This document shows positions 23,335-31,915 of a stretch of DNA of 64,000 bases, piece by piece. Every line of letters begins with the position of its first letter. Within the stretch, counting starts at the first letter, position 1. The notes under the pieces were generated by a model, which ran no database searches, had not been told where the DNA came from, and saw only the letters and a program-made list of their open reading frames with translations. Source of the DNA: Faecalibacterium prausnitzii (GTDB lineage: Bacteria; Bacillota; Clostridia; Oscillospirales; Ruminococcaceae); NCBI GenBank assembly GCA_004558805.1, contig SFDE01000005.1, positions 1 to 64,000 on the forward strand, read 5' to 3'. Position numbers and translations under genes: made by a program.

Positions 23335-24624
23335 TCATGGACTGCAGGCAGGGATGGAAAAGGTAAACCGGAACCACCGTCCCCGGCAACTGATGGTGTA
23401 TTCGCCGCCATATTTTTTCAGCACGTCCCAGACATTTGCCAGTCCCATGCCGTGTCCCGGCTCCTTTTTGGTGGAAAGAGGCAGCTGCCCGCCGGGGATC
23501 TCCACGTCCCTTTCTACCCGGTTCCGCACCGAGACCAGGTACTCTTCCCTGTTCTTGCGGATCCGCAGATAGATCTCCGGCAGGTCCGCCGCTGCTGCGC
23601 CCCGGATGGCGTTGTCCAGCAGGTTGGAAAAGACGATGACCAGATCCGTTCCCCCAAGGGGCAGCTGTTTTAAATCGCACAGGTCAAAGTACAGTGCTAC
23701 CCCCTGCCGCCCTGCCTCCTCGTATTTGCGGCTCAGGATGGAATCCAGCAAAGGGTTGTGGGTGTCCATGATGGTGGTGCCCGACATCACCCGGTCGCTG
23801 ACGCTGGCAATGTACTCCCGGGCGCTCTTTACATCTCCCTGCTCCAGCAAGTCCGCCAGTGCGTTGATGTGGTTGGTAAATTCGTGGGTCAGGCGGCGCT
23901 GGGCGGTGTAGGACTCCAGCAATGCCTCGGCACGCTGCCGCTCCAGCTCCGCCCGGAACCGGGAATCCTGCCGCTTTGTCACCTGATCGTTGAGCATCCC
24001 CACAATGAGCACATGGACCAGCACCGCCACCGTAAGCCCCAGTGTCAGCAGCAGATTGATGAGGGTGGCAGTGTTTTCCTCCCGGGACAGCATCAGCACG
24101 ATGTTCAGTGCCACCGCCACACAGGGAAAAAAGGACACTGCCACCCGCTGCATGGGCTCCATGGCACTTCTGCCCCTCCAGCGGTAAAGCGCTGCCGACA
24201 CCAGCCCGCCTACCACCAGATTGGTCACCACCATGGCAACAAGGCAGAAAGGATTTTTCCACACCTCATGGGTAGGAATACCGGTAAGCCAGGATGCAGT
24301 GTAATTGACAGTGTTTTCTTCCAGCAGGCACATAATACCGTTGATCAACGAGGCAACACATCTCTGCCCGGCAGTGCCGCCAAAAAAGATCAGCGTCACA
24401 AACAGGTAGATCATATTGGAAAAGACCGATGCTGCCGAGAAAAAGCCAAAATTCCACACGACACTCATTACCAGCATTCCAACTGCCAGCAATGCCGACC
24501 AGAGGCAGGGAAAGCGGCACCACCGGTTTTTGCCCAGATAGACCCGGTATACCATAATGAATGCGATACACTGAGAGACGCAGACCGCATGTCCTATAAG
24601 GTAGCTTATCTCGTTAGACTTCAT
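23335..24624 (-). CDS. GHKL sensor histidine kinase (AgrC/LytS-like)
   Basis: A 429-residue membrane kinase. Six hydrophobic segments fill residues 1-210 (for example CVSQCIAFIMVYRVYLG, WSALLAVGMLVMSVVW). The dimerisation box is LTHEFTNHINAL with the phosphorylated His, the N box NLLDNAIRGA, and the G box GHGMGLANV: the HPK10/GHKL class of AgrC. The start at 24624 overlaps the regulator stop by 11 bases, so the two are translationally coupled. No AgrB or AgrD is in the window, so the signal is unknown. It is followed by the short unit at 23314-22896. Confidence 0.9.
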   Translation of the reverse strand: MKSNEISYLIGHAVCVSQCIAFIMVYRVYLGKNRWCRFPCLWSALLAVGMLVMSVVWNFGFFSAASVFSNMIYLFVTLIFFGGTAGQRCVASLINGIMCLLEENTVNYTASWLTGIPTHEVWKNPFCLVAMVVTNLVVGGLVSAALYRWRGRSAMEPMQRVAVSFFPCVAVALNIVLMLSREENTATLINLLLTLGLTVAVLVHVLIVGMLNDQVTKRQDSRFRAELERQRAEALLESYTAQRRLTHEFTNHINALADLLEQGDVKSAREYIASVSDRVMSGTTIMDTHNPLLDSILSRKYEEAGRQGVALYFDLCDLKQLPLGGTDLVIVFSNLLDNAIRGAAAADLPEIYLRIRKNREEYLVSVRNRVERDVEIPGGQLPLSTKKEPGHGMGLANVWDVLKKYGGEYTISCRGRWFRFTFSIPACSP

Positions 24625-25339
24625 TTCCGAACTGCCCCTTCCACTCCAGAAATGCACTGCGGATCTCCTGATATTTACCCCGGCTGACGCTGAGCTCCAC
24701 CCCGTTGCGCATCTCCACCTTGTAGTTGCGGATGCTGCGGATGTAGCGCATATTCACCACATCGCTGCGCCCCACCTGCAAAAAGCCGTTCTGGAACAGC
24801 ATGGGCGGCAGCTCGGCGATCTTGGAATAAAAGCTGCAGATGGGCTTGTGGGCAAGGTCCCCGTAGACGTCGATCTGCCGCAGGGAACTTTCCAGATAAT
24901 AGATCTGGTCCAGCGGGATCTCCACCGTCTCCCGGTTGCAGTGCACCGTCAGGGTAAGGCGGCTGTCGGTCATGCCGGAATAAATGTCGTCCAGACAGCC
25001 CGGCAGCTGCTTTGCAATGTCCCGCTTGAGGACGTAACGGTAGGCGTTGACGGTATAGCCCTGCAGGGCAAATTCCAGATATGCCGACACATAAACCAGC
25101 ATCATTTCCGGGTACCGCTGCTTCAGTTGCCTGCCCAGATCAATGCCGTTGATCCCCGGCATATCCACGTCCAGAAATGCCAACCGGTACAGCTCCAGAT
25201 CCGGCAGGGCAAGCGCCTCTTTGCCGCTGGAACAGAGGGTGCATTGCACCTGGATCTCCCGGGACTCAAAGTAGACCTCCACATAGTCCGCCACCCGGCG
25301 GGCAAAGGCAATATCATCGTCGCAGATCAGAATGTGCAT
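24614..25339 (-). CDS. LytTR-family response regulator
   Basis: A 241-residue regulator. The receiver domain has the acidic pocket DDD (residues 6-8), phospho-acceptor Asp in LAFLDVDMPGIN near residue 57 and a conserved Lys in YVLKRDIAKQL. The C-terminal LytTR domain has YYLESSLRQIDVYGD and FLQVGRSDVVNMRYI. Such regulators bind direct repeats upstream of -35 regions. AGGAGG precedes ATG 25339. It sits 69 bp behind the NSS transporter and overlaps the kinase. Confidence 0.93.
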   Translation of the reverse strand: MHILICDDDIAFARRVADYVEVYFESREIQVQCTLCSSGKEALALPDLELYRLAFLDVDMPGINGIDLGRQLKQRYPEMMLVYVSAYLEFALQGYTVNAYRYVLKRDIAKQLPGCLDDIYSGMTDSRLTLTVHCNRETVEIPLDQIYYLESSLRQIDVYGDLAHKPICSFYSKIAELPPMLFQNGFLQVGRSDVVNMRYIRSIRNYKVEMRNGVELSVSRGKYQEIRSAFLEWKGQFGNEV

Positions 25340-25408
25340 GGTGCTTCTCCTCCTGTCGCCAAAAGACCTCTCCCCCAAAGAGAAGCCCTCAAAACTCTTC
25401 CGAAATCA

Positions 25409-26779
25409 TCATGCAAAGAACTTATCATACAGCCCGAAACCAAAGATGAACAGCACGATCAGGGGCAGCACATAGGTGAGATACCCCCGCATCCAGTCCT
25501 GCATCTTCAGACCCTTGCCGGTGTTGACCTCTTTTTTGTAGTTCTGCCAGCCCCAGCCGTAACGGGTCACGCAGAACAGCAGGTACACAAGGGAGCCCAG
25601 AGGCAGGAAAAGGTTGCTGACCAGAAAATCCTCCAAATCCAGCACGGCGCCGCCAAAGATTGCAAAGCCATCCCATGCCCACAAGTTGTAGCCCAGCACA
25701 CAAGGCAGGGACAGAAGAATGATCAGCACCAGATTGATCAGAGCGGACTTTTTGCGGGAAAAGCCGGTAAGCTCCATGCCGCAGCAGATGATGTTTTCAA
25801 ACACCGCCAGAACGGTGGACAGCGCCGCAAACGCCATAAACAAAAAGAACAGGCTGCCCCACAGCCGCCCCAGTGCCATGTTGGCAAAGATATTGGGCAG
25901 GGTGATGAAGATGAGGCTGGGACCACTGGTCTGGTCCACGCCGTAGGTAAAGCAGGCAGGGAAAATGATGAGTCCGGCGGTGATCGCCACAAAGGTGTCC
26001 AGCACTACGATGCGCACCGACTCACCCAGCAGAGTGTGTTCCTTGCCGATGTAGCTGCCAAAGATAGACATGGCACCGATGCCAAGGCTCAGGGTAAAGA
26101 ACGCCTGATTCATGGCGGACACCAGCGTGTTCACCACGCCTACCTCTTTCATCCGGACAAAGTCCGGCACAAGGAAGAAGGAAAGCCCTGCCTCGGCGCC
26201 GTCCATGAACAGGCTGTTGACTGCAAGGATCACCATGATCACCAGCAGAGCGATCATCATGCTCTTGGTCACCCGCTCCAGACCGTTCTGCAAGCCTCTT
26301 GCGCATACCAGAATGCCCAGCACCACCACAAAGACCATCCAGAAGGTCATGGTAGCGGGGCTTGCCAGCATCTCGGTAAACTTGTCTGCCACTGCGCCGG
26401 CGTCCAGCCCGGACAGCTGCCCTGCGGCGGTCATATAGAAATAATGGAGCATCCAGCCTGCCACGGTGGTGTAGAACATCATCAGCAGGTAGCAGCCGAT
26501 CAAGGTCAGGTAGCCGTGGATATGCCACTTCTGCCCCGGTTTTTCCAGCGCCTGATAGGCACGCACCGGGCTTTTGCGGCTGGCACGCCCCACCGCAAAC
26601 TCCATGGTCATGATGGGCAGCCCCAGAATGACCAGAAAAATCAGATAGAACAGCACAAATGCGCCGCCCCCGCCCTGTCCGGCGATATAGGGGAACTTCC
26701 ACACGTTGCCAATGCCGATGGCGCAGCCGGCGGAAAGCAGGATAAAGCCCAGACGGGATCTAAGGGTCTCTCTTTCCAT
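25409..26779 (-). CDS. Neurotransmitter:sodium symporter (NSS) family transporter
   Basis: A 456-residue LeuT-fold membrane protein, 11-12 segments. TM1 carries GCAIGIGNVWKFPYIAGQGGGG, the sodium and substrate site; TM6 is in MNQAFFTLSLGIGAMSIFGSYIG. Bacterial relatives import amino acids such as Trp, Tyr, Leu or Ala with sodium. The start at 26779 is behind GGAG; a -10 TATAAT is seen about 60 bases upstream. The two-component genes follow in the same direction and may sense or regulate the same substrate. Confidence 0.93.
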   Translation of the reverse strand: MERETLRSRLGFILLSAGCAIGIGNVWKFPYIAGQGGGGAFVLFYLIFLVILGLPIMTMEFAVGRASRKSPVRAYQALEKPGQKWHIHGYLTLIGCYLLMMFYTTVAGWMLHYFYMTAAGQLSGLDAGAVADKFTEMLASPATMTFWMVFVVVLGILVCARGLQNGLERVTKSMMIALLVIMVILAVNSLFMDGAEAGLSFFLVPDFVRMKEVGVVNTLVSAMNQAFFTLSLGIGAMSIFGSYIGKEHTLLGESVRIVVLDTFVAITAGLIIFPACFTYGVDQTSGPSLIFITLPNIFANMALGRLWGSLFFLFMAFAALSTVLAVFENIICCGMELTGFSRKKSALINLVLIILLSLPCVLGYNLWAWDGFAIFGGAVLDLEDFLVSNLFLPLGSLVYLLFCVTRYGWGWQNYKKEVNTGKGLKMQDWMRGYLTYVLPLIVLFIFGFGLYDKFFA

Positions 26780-27080
26780 GTTTGATGGTACTCCTTGTCT
26801 TGAATTGCCCTGCCGGACTACGGCAAAGCGTTGCTTTTGTATTATAACACAAATCTTGGTGATGACCAGTGCTGCTTTATTGGAATGAACTTTTGGCTTC
26901 AAAAGTTCTTTTTTGTCCCTTTCCGCTTTCCCTGCTTCGGGACAGAAAAGAGGCTTGGCATTTTTAATGGAATATCGCCGGTTTTCTATTCCGGGATCGT
27001 TTTGTGCAATTTTCTTCAGATTTTTTCTTCAAAAATGATATTTCTTCATCTTTCACCATCCTTCTGACAAAACACAAAAA
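26780..27080. other. Intergenic region before the NSS gene
   Basis: About 300 bp without a gene. A TATAAT (minus, 26846-26841) with poor -35 gives a leader of about 60 nt for the NSS transporter. I see nothing else; the part 26880-27070 is AT-rich. Confidence 0.5.
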
Positions 27081-27131
27081 CACCCGGCTTTCCGCCCGGT
27101 GCCGGAGACGGCAAGGGGCGGAAAGCCGGGT
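27081..27131 (-). terminator. Intrinsic terminator of rluB
   Basis: CACCCGGCTTTCCGCCC (27081-27097) pairs with GGGGCGGAAAGCCGGGT (27115-27131); after the stem the minus strand reads T-rich. Confidence 0.9.
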
Positions 27132-27163
27132 ACTGCAATTGTTTTTAGACGTAAAATTACAGG

Positions 27164-27982
27164 TCAGCCCTGCTTTTTGCTGTTCACAGGACCACGGGGA
27201 CGGCGCTGCGCCGCCCGGGACTGCTGGGCGGAGCTGCGGGTCTGGGCACGACCCTTGGCGGCAGCGGCACGCAGACCTGCCACTTCTGCCTTGGTCAGTT
27301 CCCGGTAGGTGCCGGGCTTCAGCATACCCAGCTTTACCACGCCCTCTGCGTTGCGCTTCAGACGCACCACCTGCAGACCCACGCTTTCGCACATGCGGCG
27401 GATCTCCCGGTTCTTGCCCTCTTTCAGGGTCATTTCCATTACGGTGCGACCGGGCTCATCGGTGACCACATTGATGGCACAGGGCATGGTCTTGGTACCA
27501 TCGTCCAGCACCACACCGCTGCTGAGCTTGAGGATGGTCGCCTCATCGGCACGGGGCTGCACCGTGACCCGGTACAGCTTGGAGATGCCGCCGGAGGGAT
27601 GGGTGACTGCCTGTGCAAAGGCGCCGTCATTGGTCATGAGCAGCAGACCCTCGCTGTCCTTGTCCAGACGTCCCACCGGATACAGCCGGGCGGGGATGTC
27701 CGAGACCAGGTCCATGACGGTCTTACGACCCAGCTCGTCGCTGGCGGTGGTCACATAGCCCCGGGGCTTGTACAGCGCCAGATAATACAGCTGCTGATCT
27801 TTCTGGATATAGATGCGCTGGTCATCCACGTGGAGCACATCCCGGTGGGGGTCCATCTTGTCGCCCACCTTTACGGGGTGACCGTTTACCTTGACCCGCC
27901 CCTCGGCGATGATCTGCTCGGCGGCACGGCGGGAGCAAAGTCCCTGCTCTGCCATGATCTTCTGAATACGTTCTTCTGCCAT
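27164..27982 (-). CDS. rluB: Pseudouridine synthase, RsuA/RluB family
   Basis: A 272-residue enzyme. An N-terminal S4 RNA-binding domain (RIQKIMAEQGLCSRRAAEQII) precedes the catalytic domain with the aspartate in PVGRLDKDSEGLLLMTND, then the KLYRVTV and KEGKNREIRRM segments. RluB makes pseudouridine 2605 in 23S rRNA; RsuA acts on 16S, but the position beside scpB and gerW is that of RluB in Firmicutes. The tail is basic and low-complexity (AKGRAQTRSSAQQSRAAQRR). The start 27982 follows GGAG. Confidence 0.93.
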   Translation of the reverse strand: MAEERIQKIMAEQGLCSRRAAEQIIAEGRVKVNGHPVKVGDKMDPHRDVLHVDDQRIYIQKDQQLYYLALYKPRGYVTTASDELGRKTVMDLVSDIPARLYPVGRLDKDSEGLLLMTNDGAFAQAVTHPSGGISKLYRVTVQPRADEATILKLSSGVVLDDGTKTMPCAINVVTDEPGRTVMEMTLKEGKNREIRRMCESVGLQVVRLKRNAEGVVKLGMLKPGTYRELTKAEVAGLRAAAAKGRAQTRSSAQQSRAAQRRPRGPVNSKKQG

Positions 27983-28076
27983 AATAATACTCCTTGTGCG
28001 CCTCCCGGCGCTCAAAACCACGCATATGCGTGCAAACTAAACCGCCGGCAAAACGCCCTGCGGCAACGGCTGTGGT

Positions 28077-28478
28077 TTACTCTGCCTTGGACCCTTCCGG
28101 TGCCTTGTCCTCTTTTTTGACCATGGAAGCGATCTTATCCACCAGCTCCGGCAGCATGGTCAGGGCACGGTCCACCGTATTGGAGGTGTCCGACAGCTGG
28201 ATGGTACGGACGCAACCATCCTTGATCACCAGAAACGCCACCGGCTGGATGTTGACGCCGGCACCGGAGCCGCCGCCGAACAGGTCCTTGTTGGCGGGAT
28301 TCTTGCCGTCAAAGTCGGTGCCGCCGGAGGCAAAACCGAAGGACACCTTGGACACCGGCAGGATCGTGATGCCATCCTCGGTGGTGATGGGCTTGCCGAT
28401 GATGGTGTTGGAATCCACCATCTGGCGGATCTTTTCCATGGTAACATTCATCAATCCCTGAATCGGATGCTCAGCCAT
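28077..28478 (-). CDS. ytfJ: GerW/YtfJ family sporulation protein
   Basis: A 133-residue protein with the YtfJ signature: HPIQGLMNVTMEKIRQMVDS, TIIGKPITTEDGITILPVSK and GFASGG, and a glycine cluster FGGGSGAGVNIQPVAFLVI. In Bacillus, GerW is required for germination with L-alanine. The order scpAB-DUF2953-ytfJ-rluB is typical of Clostridia. It is kept here with YlbJ and YqfCD. A short palindrome (28558-28576) lies in its upstream region. Confidence 0.93.
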   Translation of the reverse strand: MAEHPIQGLMNVTMEKIRQMVDSNTIIGKPITTEDGITILPVSKVSFGFASGGTDFDGKNPANKDLFGGGSGAGVNIQPVAFLVIKDGCVRTIQLSDTSNTVDRALTMLPELVDKIASMVKKEDKAPEGSKAE

Positions 28479-28557
28479 AATACAAGTCTCCTTTATATAC
28501 GATCATTTGTCAGACTCCCCCGCCCACGCAGGGACAGGGAGAAAGGCTCTCAAAACA

Positions 28558-28576
28558 GGTACACCTATAGTGTACC
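28558..28576. repeat. Perfect palindrome before gerW
   Basis: GGTACAC-CTATA-GTGTACC, a perfect 7-bp inverted repeat with a 5-bp centre, lies 80 bp before gerW and 5 bp after the DUF2953 stop. It could be an operator; it is too short and T-poor for a terminator. Confidence 0.4.
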
Positions 28577-28580
28577 AAAC

Positions 28581-29294
28581 TTACAGAAAAAGGTCCAGTA
28601 CCTTTTCACGCCAGAATTCGTACAGTACCCGCACCGCCGCCACTACGATGAACAGTGCCTGTGCCGACAGCCGGAAGGACACCCGGTCCTCCACGGTAGG
28701 CTCCGCCTGCCCAAAATCCGGCAGGATGCGCAGCTCATCGAACTGCAGGTAAATAAAGTGGTCCAGACATCCCAGCACCGGGTACAGCCACGCCTGCAGC
28801 TTGCCGTAGCTCCGTGCCGCAGCGGCGGGGTCCTCACCCCGGACTCCCATGCAGACCCGGATTTTTGTGACCCGCAGTGCCCCGAATACCGCCCGCATCA
28901 ACCGACCTGCTCCCCGCAGGATGGTGCACAGGATGTTCAGGGTCAGCTTTGCCTTTTTGCGGGGCAGGGCGGCAGTTTCTGCCCCGGTCTTTTTCTGTTT
29001 TTCCGCCTTTTTGGCGGCACGGCGGGCACGGCGCTTTACCTTCAGCCTGCCAAAAAAGCCCTTAGGCTCTGCTGGCTCTGTCGGCGGTTCCGGCTTGGGG
29101 TACACATACACCGGAAAGGTAATGCCCAGCACCCCCGCCTTTACGGTAAGGACGCCTCCCTGCCATTCCACATCGGCGCAGAAGGGACAAAGCAGCACCA
29201 GCAGCACCAGTGCCAGAAGCACCAGCAGCAGGATGCCCACCGCCTTCAGCAGAAACAGCAGCACTGCCGCCGCTGCTGCAAGAAACGCTCCCAT
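28581..29294 (-). CDS. DUF2953 domain-containing membrane protein
   Basis: A 237-residue protein. A single strong hydrophobic segment fills residues 5-38 (VLLFLLKAVGILLLVLLALV), then an extended beta region, a highly basic stretch (KVKRRARRAAKKAEKQKK), and a C-terminal helical part. It belongs to the DUF2953 proteins found between scpB and ytfJ in Clostridia; the function is unknown and probably sporulation- or envelope-related. It starts 3 bp after scpB stops. Confidence 0.82.
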   Translation of the reverse strand: MGAFLAAAAAVLLFLLKAVGILLLVLLALVLLVLLCPFCADVEWQGGVLTVKAGVLGITFPVYVYPKPEPPTEPAEPKGFFGRLKVKRRARRAAKKAEKQKKTGAETAALPRKKAKLTLNILCTILRGAGRLMRAVFGALRVTKIRVCMGVRGEDPAAAARSYGKLQAWLYPVLGCLDHFIYLQFDELRILPDFGQAEPTVEDRVSFRLSAQALFIVVAAVRVLYEFWREKVLDLFL

Positions 29295-29297
29295 GGT

Positions 29298-29846
29298 TTA
29301 TCCCTCGCTTTCCTGCCGGGGTCCGGTCTGGGGCTCCGTCGGATGTACCGGCGGCAGGTCCTCCAGACTGGACAAGCCGAACACTCTCAGAAAGGTATCG
29401 GTGGTGCGGAAGCTCACCGGGCGTCCCGGCAGGTCCAACCGTCCCGCCTCTTCGATAAGCCCTTTTTCCAGCAGACCGGACACACTGGAAGAGGAATCCA
29501 CTCCTCGCACCTGTTCGATGAACGCCCGGGACACCGGCTGGTTGTAGGCGATCACCGTCAGGGTCTCCATGGCAGCGGGACCCAGCGGCACCGCCCGGCG
29601 GCTGTCCAGCACCCGGCGCACGCAGTCTGCCCACTGGGTTTTGGTGGCAAGCTGCCAGTGGGTGTTCAGGTGCAGCAGGCAAAGCCCGCTGTCTTCCCGG
29701 GTGTAGCGGAGGCGCAGGTCCTCCAAAGCGCTTTCCACCGTGCCCTGAGGCAGCTGCACCGCCTGTGCCAGCTTATCTGCCCCAATGGGGTCCCCGCAGG
29801 CAAACAGCATCGCCTCCACGGCGGCGCGGATCTGTTTCTGGTTCAT
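29298..29846 (-). CDS. scpB: Segregation and condensation protein B
   Basis: A 182-residue winged-helix protein, partner of ScpA and SMC in the chromosome-condensing complex. AMLFACGDPIGADKLAQAVQ and ETLTVIAYNQPVSRAFIEQVRGVDSSSSVSGLLEKGLIEE are its two family signatures. It overlaps the end of scpA by four bases (ATGA), so the two are translationally coupled. Confidence 0.95.
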   Translation of the reverse strand: MNQKQIRAAVEAMLFACGDPIGADKLAQAVQLPQGTVESALEDLRLRYTREDSGLCLLHLNTHWQLATKTQWADCVRRVLDSRRAVPLGPAAMETLTVIAYNQPVSRAFIEQVRGVDSSSSVSGLLEKGLIEEAGRLDLPGRPVSFRTTDTFLRVFGLSSLEDLPPVHPTEPQTGPRQESEG

Positions 29847-30568
29847 TTTGTCTCCTTACTGCGCTGGGCACGCCGGCGCTGCATGGTCATTTCTCCCCGG
29901 GTATCCAGACAGACCCGCCCGCCCCGGATCAGCTCCAGCAGGGCAAGAAAGGTCGCCACGTTGGTGCCCCGGCTGTTGCTGCGGGAAAACAGCTGGCTCA
30001 TCTTTGCCACGGTACCCTCCAGCATCCGGCGCAGGATGTACACCACCCGGCTGTTCACCGACACCTGAGGCGCAGACACCAGCGGTTCAAACTGCTGCCG
30101 GGTGGGTTCCCGCCGCAGCTTTGTGCGCCCGGTAAGCGCCTGCCAGCAGTCCGCCAGGATCTGGGGGGAATGGTGCAAAGCGTAGGTGTTGTCCCACTCC
30201 ATCTCCAGCGGGGCACGGACGAACACCGGTGCCTCCTCGCCCTTTGCCCGCAGCAGGGCGGCAAGGCGGCGGCACTGGTCGTACTCGATGAGCTGCCCGG
30301 TGAACTCCTGCTTCATCCGCTCGCCCTCTTCGCTGCGGGGCAGCAGCAGGTAACTTTTCATCTCCACCAGATGTGCCGCCATCTTAATGAAGGCACTGGC
30401 AATCTCCGGGTCCGCCGCCTGCGCCTGCTCCACAGTATGGGTATACTGGTCAATGAGGGTCAGGATGGGGATGTTGTGCAGGTCCATCTTATGTTTGGAC
30501 ACAAGGGCAAGCAATAATTCCAGCGGTCCGTCAAAATCTTCCAGATGGAAGGTCAGTTCTTCTGCCAC
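29843..30568 (-). CDS. scpA: Segregation and condensation protein A
   Basis: A 241-residue kleisin. It begins LTFHLEDFDGPLELLLALVS and has HKMDLHNIPILTLIDQYTHT, both diagnostic. The C-terminal winged helix is near TVAKMSQLFSRS and VATFLALLELI. It bridges the SMC heads with ScpB. It starts 3 bp after the M50 protease. Confidence 0.95.
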   Translation of the reverse strand: MAEELTFHLEDFDGPLELLLALVSKHKMDLHNIPILTLIDQYTHTVEQAQAADPEIASAFIKMAAHLVEMKSYLLLPRSEEGERMKQEFTGQLIEYDQCRRLAALLRAKGEEAPVFVRAPLEMEWDNTYALHHSPQILADCWQALTGRTKLRREPTRQQFEPLVSAPQVSVNSRVVYILRRMLEGTVAKMSQLFSRSNSRGTNVATFLALLELIRGGRVCLDTRGEMTMQRRRAQRSKETK

Positions 30569-30571
30569 GGC

Positions 30572-31243
30572 TTACACCACCGCCCCCATACCGGCATAGT
30601 ACGCTGCATAGGCGATCCGGTCGATGTAGCCGGTGCCGGCGCCGAGCAGACCCCACACTGCGTTGTTCAGATAGTACAGGGGGGTATCCAGTGCACCGGA
30701 CCACACGGCAACAAGAAGGGCGATCATGATGTACCGCTCGTACCGCATCAGCCCGAAGTAGAGCCGCTGGGGCAGCAGCACCAGCAGGATCCGGCTGCCG
30801 TCCAGCGGCGGCACCGGGATGAAGTTGAACACCGCAAGGCTGACGTTCATCAGTGCCATGTACTTCAGAAAATAGGCGATGTAGACGGTGCCCTGGCTCA
30901 CCGGTGCCCAGTAGTACATTACCTTCCAGAGAACCATGGCAAGGTAGGCAAGGATCATATTCGCCACGGGACCTGCCAGCGCCGTCAGCGCCATGCCCAT
31001 CTTGGGGTTTTTAAAGTTCCGGGGATCGGTGGACACGGGCTTTGCCCAGCCCACCCCTGCAAAGATCATGCACAGCGTGCCCAGCAGGTCAAAGTGGGCA
31101 AAGGGGTTCAGTGAAAGCCGCCCCTGCCGCTTTGCGGTGTCATCGCCCAGCAGCCACGCTGCAAGGGCATGCCCCGCCTCGTGGAAAGGGATCGCCACCA
31201 GCGCCACCAGCGCACGGATAATATAGTAGGTTGCCTGTGACAT
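30572..31243 (-). CDS. M50 family site-2 protease
   Basis: A 223-residue membrane metalloprotease: zinc motif HEAGH at residues 21-25 inside a hydrophobic segment, second metal motif in FNFIPVPPLDGSRILL near residue 145, and the GPVANMILA stretch. The family (rhomboid-unrelated, YwhC/YdjP type) often sits beside scpA. Substrates are unknown. The first gene of the minus-strand scpA-scpB-DUF2953-gerW-rluB run. Confidence 0.92.
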   Translation of the reverse strand: MSQATYYIIRALVALVAIPFHEAGHALAAWLLGDDTAKRQGRLSLNPFAHFDLLGTLCMIFAGVGWAKPVSTDPRNFKNPKMGMALTALAGPVANMILAYLAMVLWKVMYYWAPVSQGTVYIAYFLKYMALMNVSLAVFNFIPVPPLDGSRILLVLLPQRLYFGLMRYERYIMIALLVAVWSGALDTPLYYLNNAVWGLLGAGTGYIDRIAYAAYYAGMGAVV

Positions 31244-31373
31244 TTTGTTCTCCTGTGTCGTGTTTTTGCTCCGCCGGGCGGAGGTTTCCCTATTATAATA
31301 CTATTTTTTTGCCTCCTGCACAAGTGCCGCACACCGGGAATGGAAAAAGCTGCGACAATTTTTTAAAAAAGAC

Positions 31374-31402
31374 TTGCTTTTTTTCTGGTTCTCTGGTAAA
31401 AT
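31374..31402 (+). promoter_or_regulatory. Promoter of rpmB
   Basis: TTGCTT (31374-31379), 17 bp, TAAAAT (31397-31402). The leader to the ATG is about 45 nt. Confidence 0.65.
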
Positions 31403-31455
31403 AGTCAAGCTGATTATTTTGATTCCCTTACTTCACTGTAGGAGGTGCAAGTACC

Positions 31456-31644
31456 ATGGCTAAATGTGAATGCTGCGGCAAGGGTGTTACCTTTGGTATC
31501 AAGGTTTCCCACTCTCATCGCCGTTCCAACCGTACCTGGAAGCCCAATGTCCGTCGTGTCAAGGCGGTCGTGGAGGGTTCTCCCAAGTATGTCTACGCAT
31601 GCTCCCGTTGCCTGCGCGCTGGCAAAGTCACCCGCGCTGTCTGA
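31456..31644 (+). CDS. rpmB: 50S ribosomal protein bL28
   Basis: A 62-residue ribosomal protein with the four-cysteine zinc ribbon form: CECC near the N-terminus and CSRC near the C-terminus. The HSHRRSNRTWKPNVRRV core is diagnostic. GGAGG precedes the ATG. Codon use is strongly biased, as in ribosomal genes. Confidence 0.97.
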   Translation: MAKCECCGKGVTFGIKVSHSHRRSNRTWKPNVRRVKAVVEGSPKYVYACSRCLRAGKVTRAV

Positions 31645-31657
31645 TTTGGTGTGTGTT

Positions 31658-31690
31658 GCCGGTCACTTTGTCGAGTGACCGGCTTTTTTA
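31658..31690 (+). terminator. Intrinsic terminator of rpmB
   Basis: GCCGGTCACT (31658-31667) and AGTGACCGGC (31674-31683) with a run of T after. Confidence 0.92.
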
Positions 31691-31710
31691 TTTGTGAAGG
31701 AGATGAGTTC

Positions 31711-31887
31711 ATGGGGATGCCCACCGATCCCATCATGCTGCTGAGTATGGTCAACCTCAAGCTGCGGGATTTTTACAGCAGTCTGGATGCCTTGTGTGAC
31801 GATCTGGATATCGACAAGGCGGATCTCTGTGCAAAACTGCACGCCGTAGGGTACGACTACGACGGACAGCGCAATCAGTTCATCTGA
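31711..31887 (+). CDS. DUF4250 domain-containing protein
   Basis: A 58-residue protein: PTDPIMLLSMVNLKLRDFYS ... LCDDLDIDKADLCAKLHAVG YDYD ... QNQFI-like end. This is the whole DUF4250 family, a short helical domain of unknown function in Clostridia. The start at 31711 is behind AAGGAG; the frame is open further upstream but that is the terminator region. Confidence 0.85.
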   Translation: MGMPTDPIMLLSMVNLKLRDFYSSLDALCDDLDIDKADLCAKLHAVGYDYDGQRNQFI

Positions 31888-31915
31888 AGTCTGAAAGAAT
31901 AAGGAGTAGATTACA

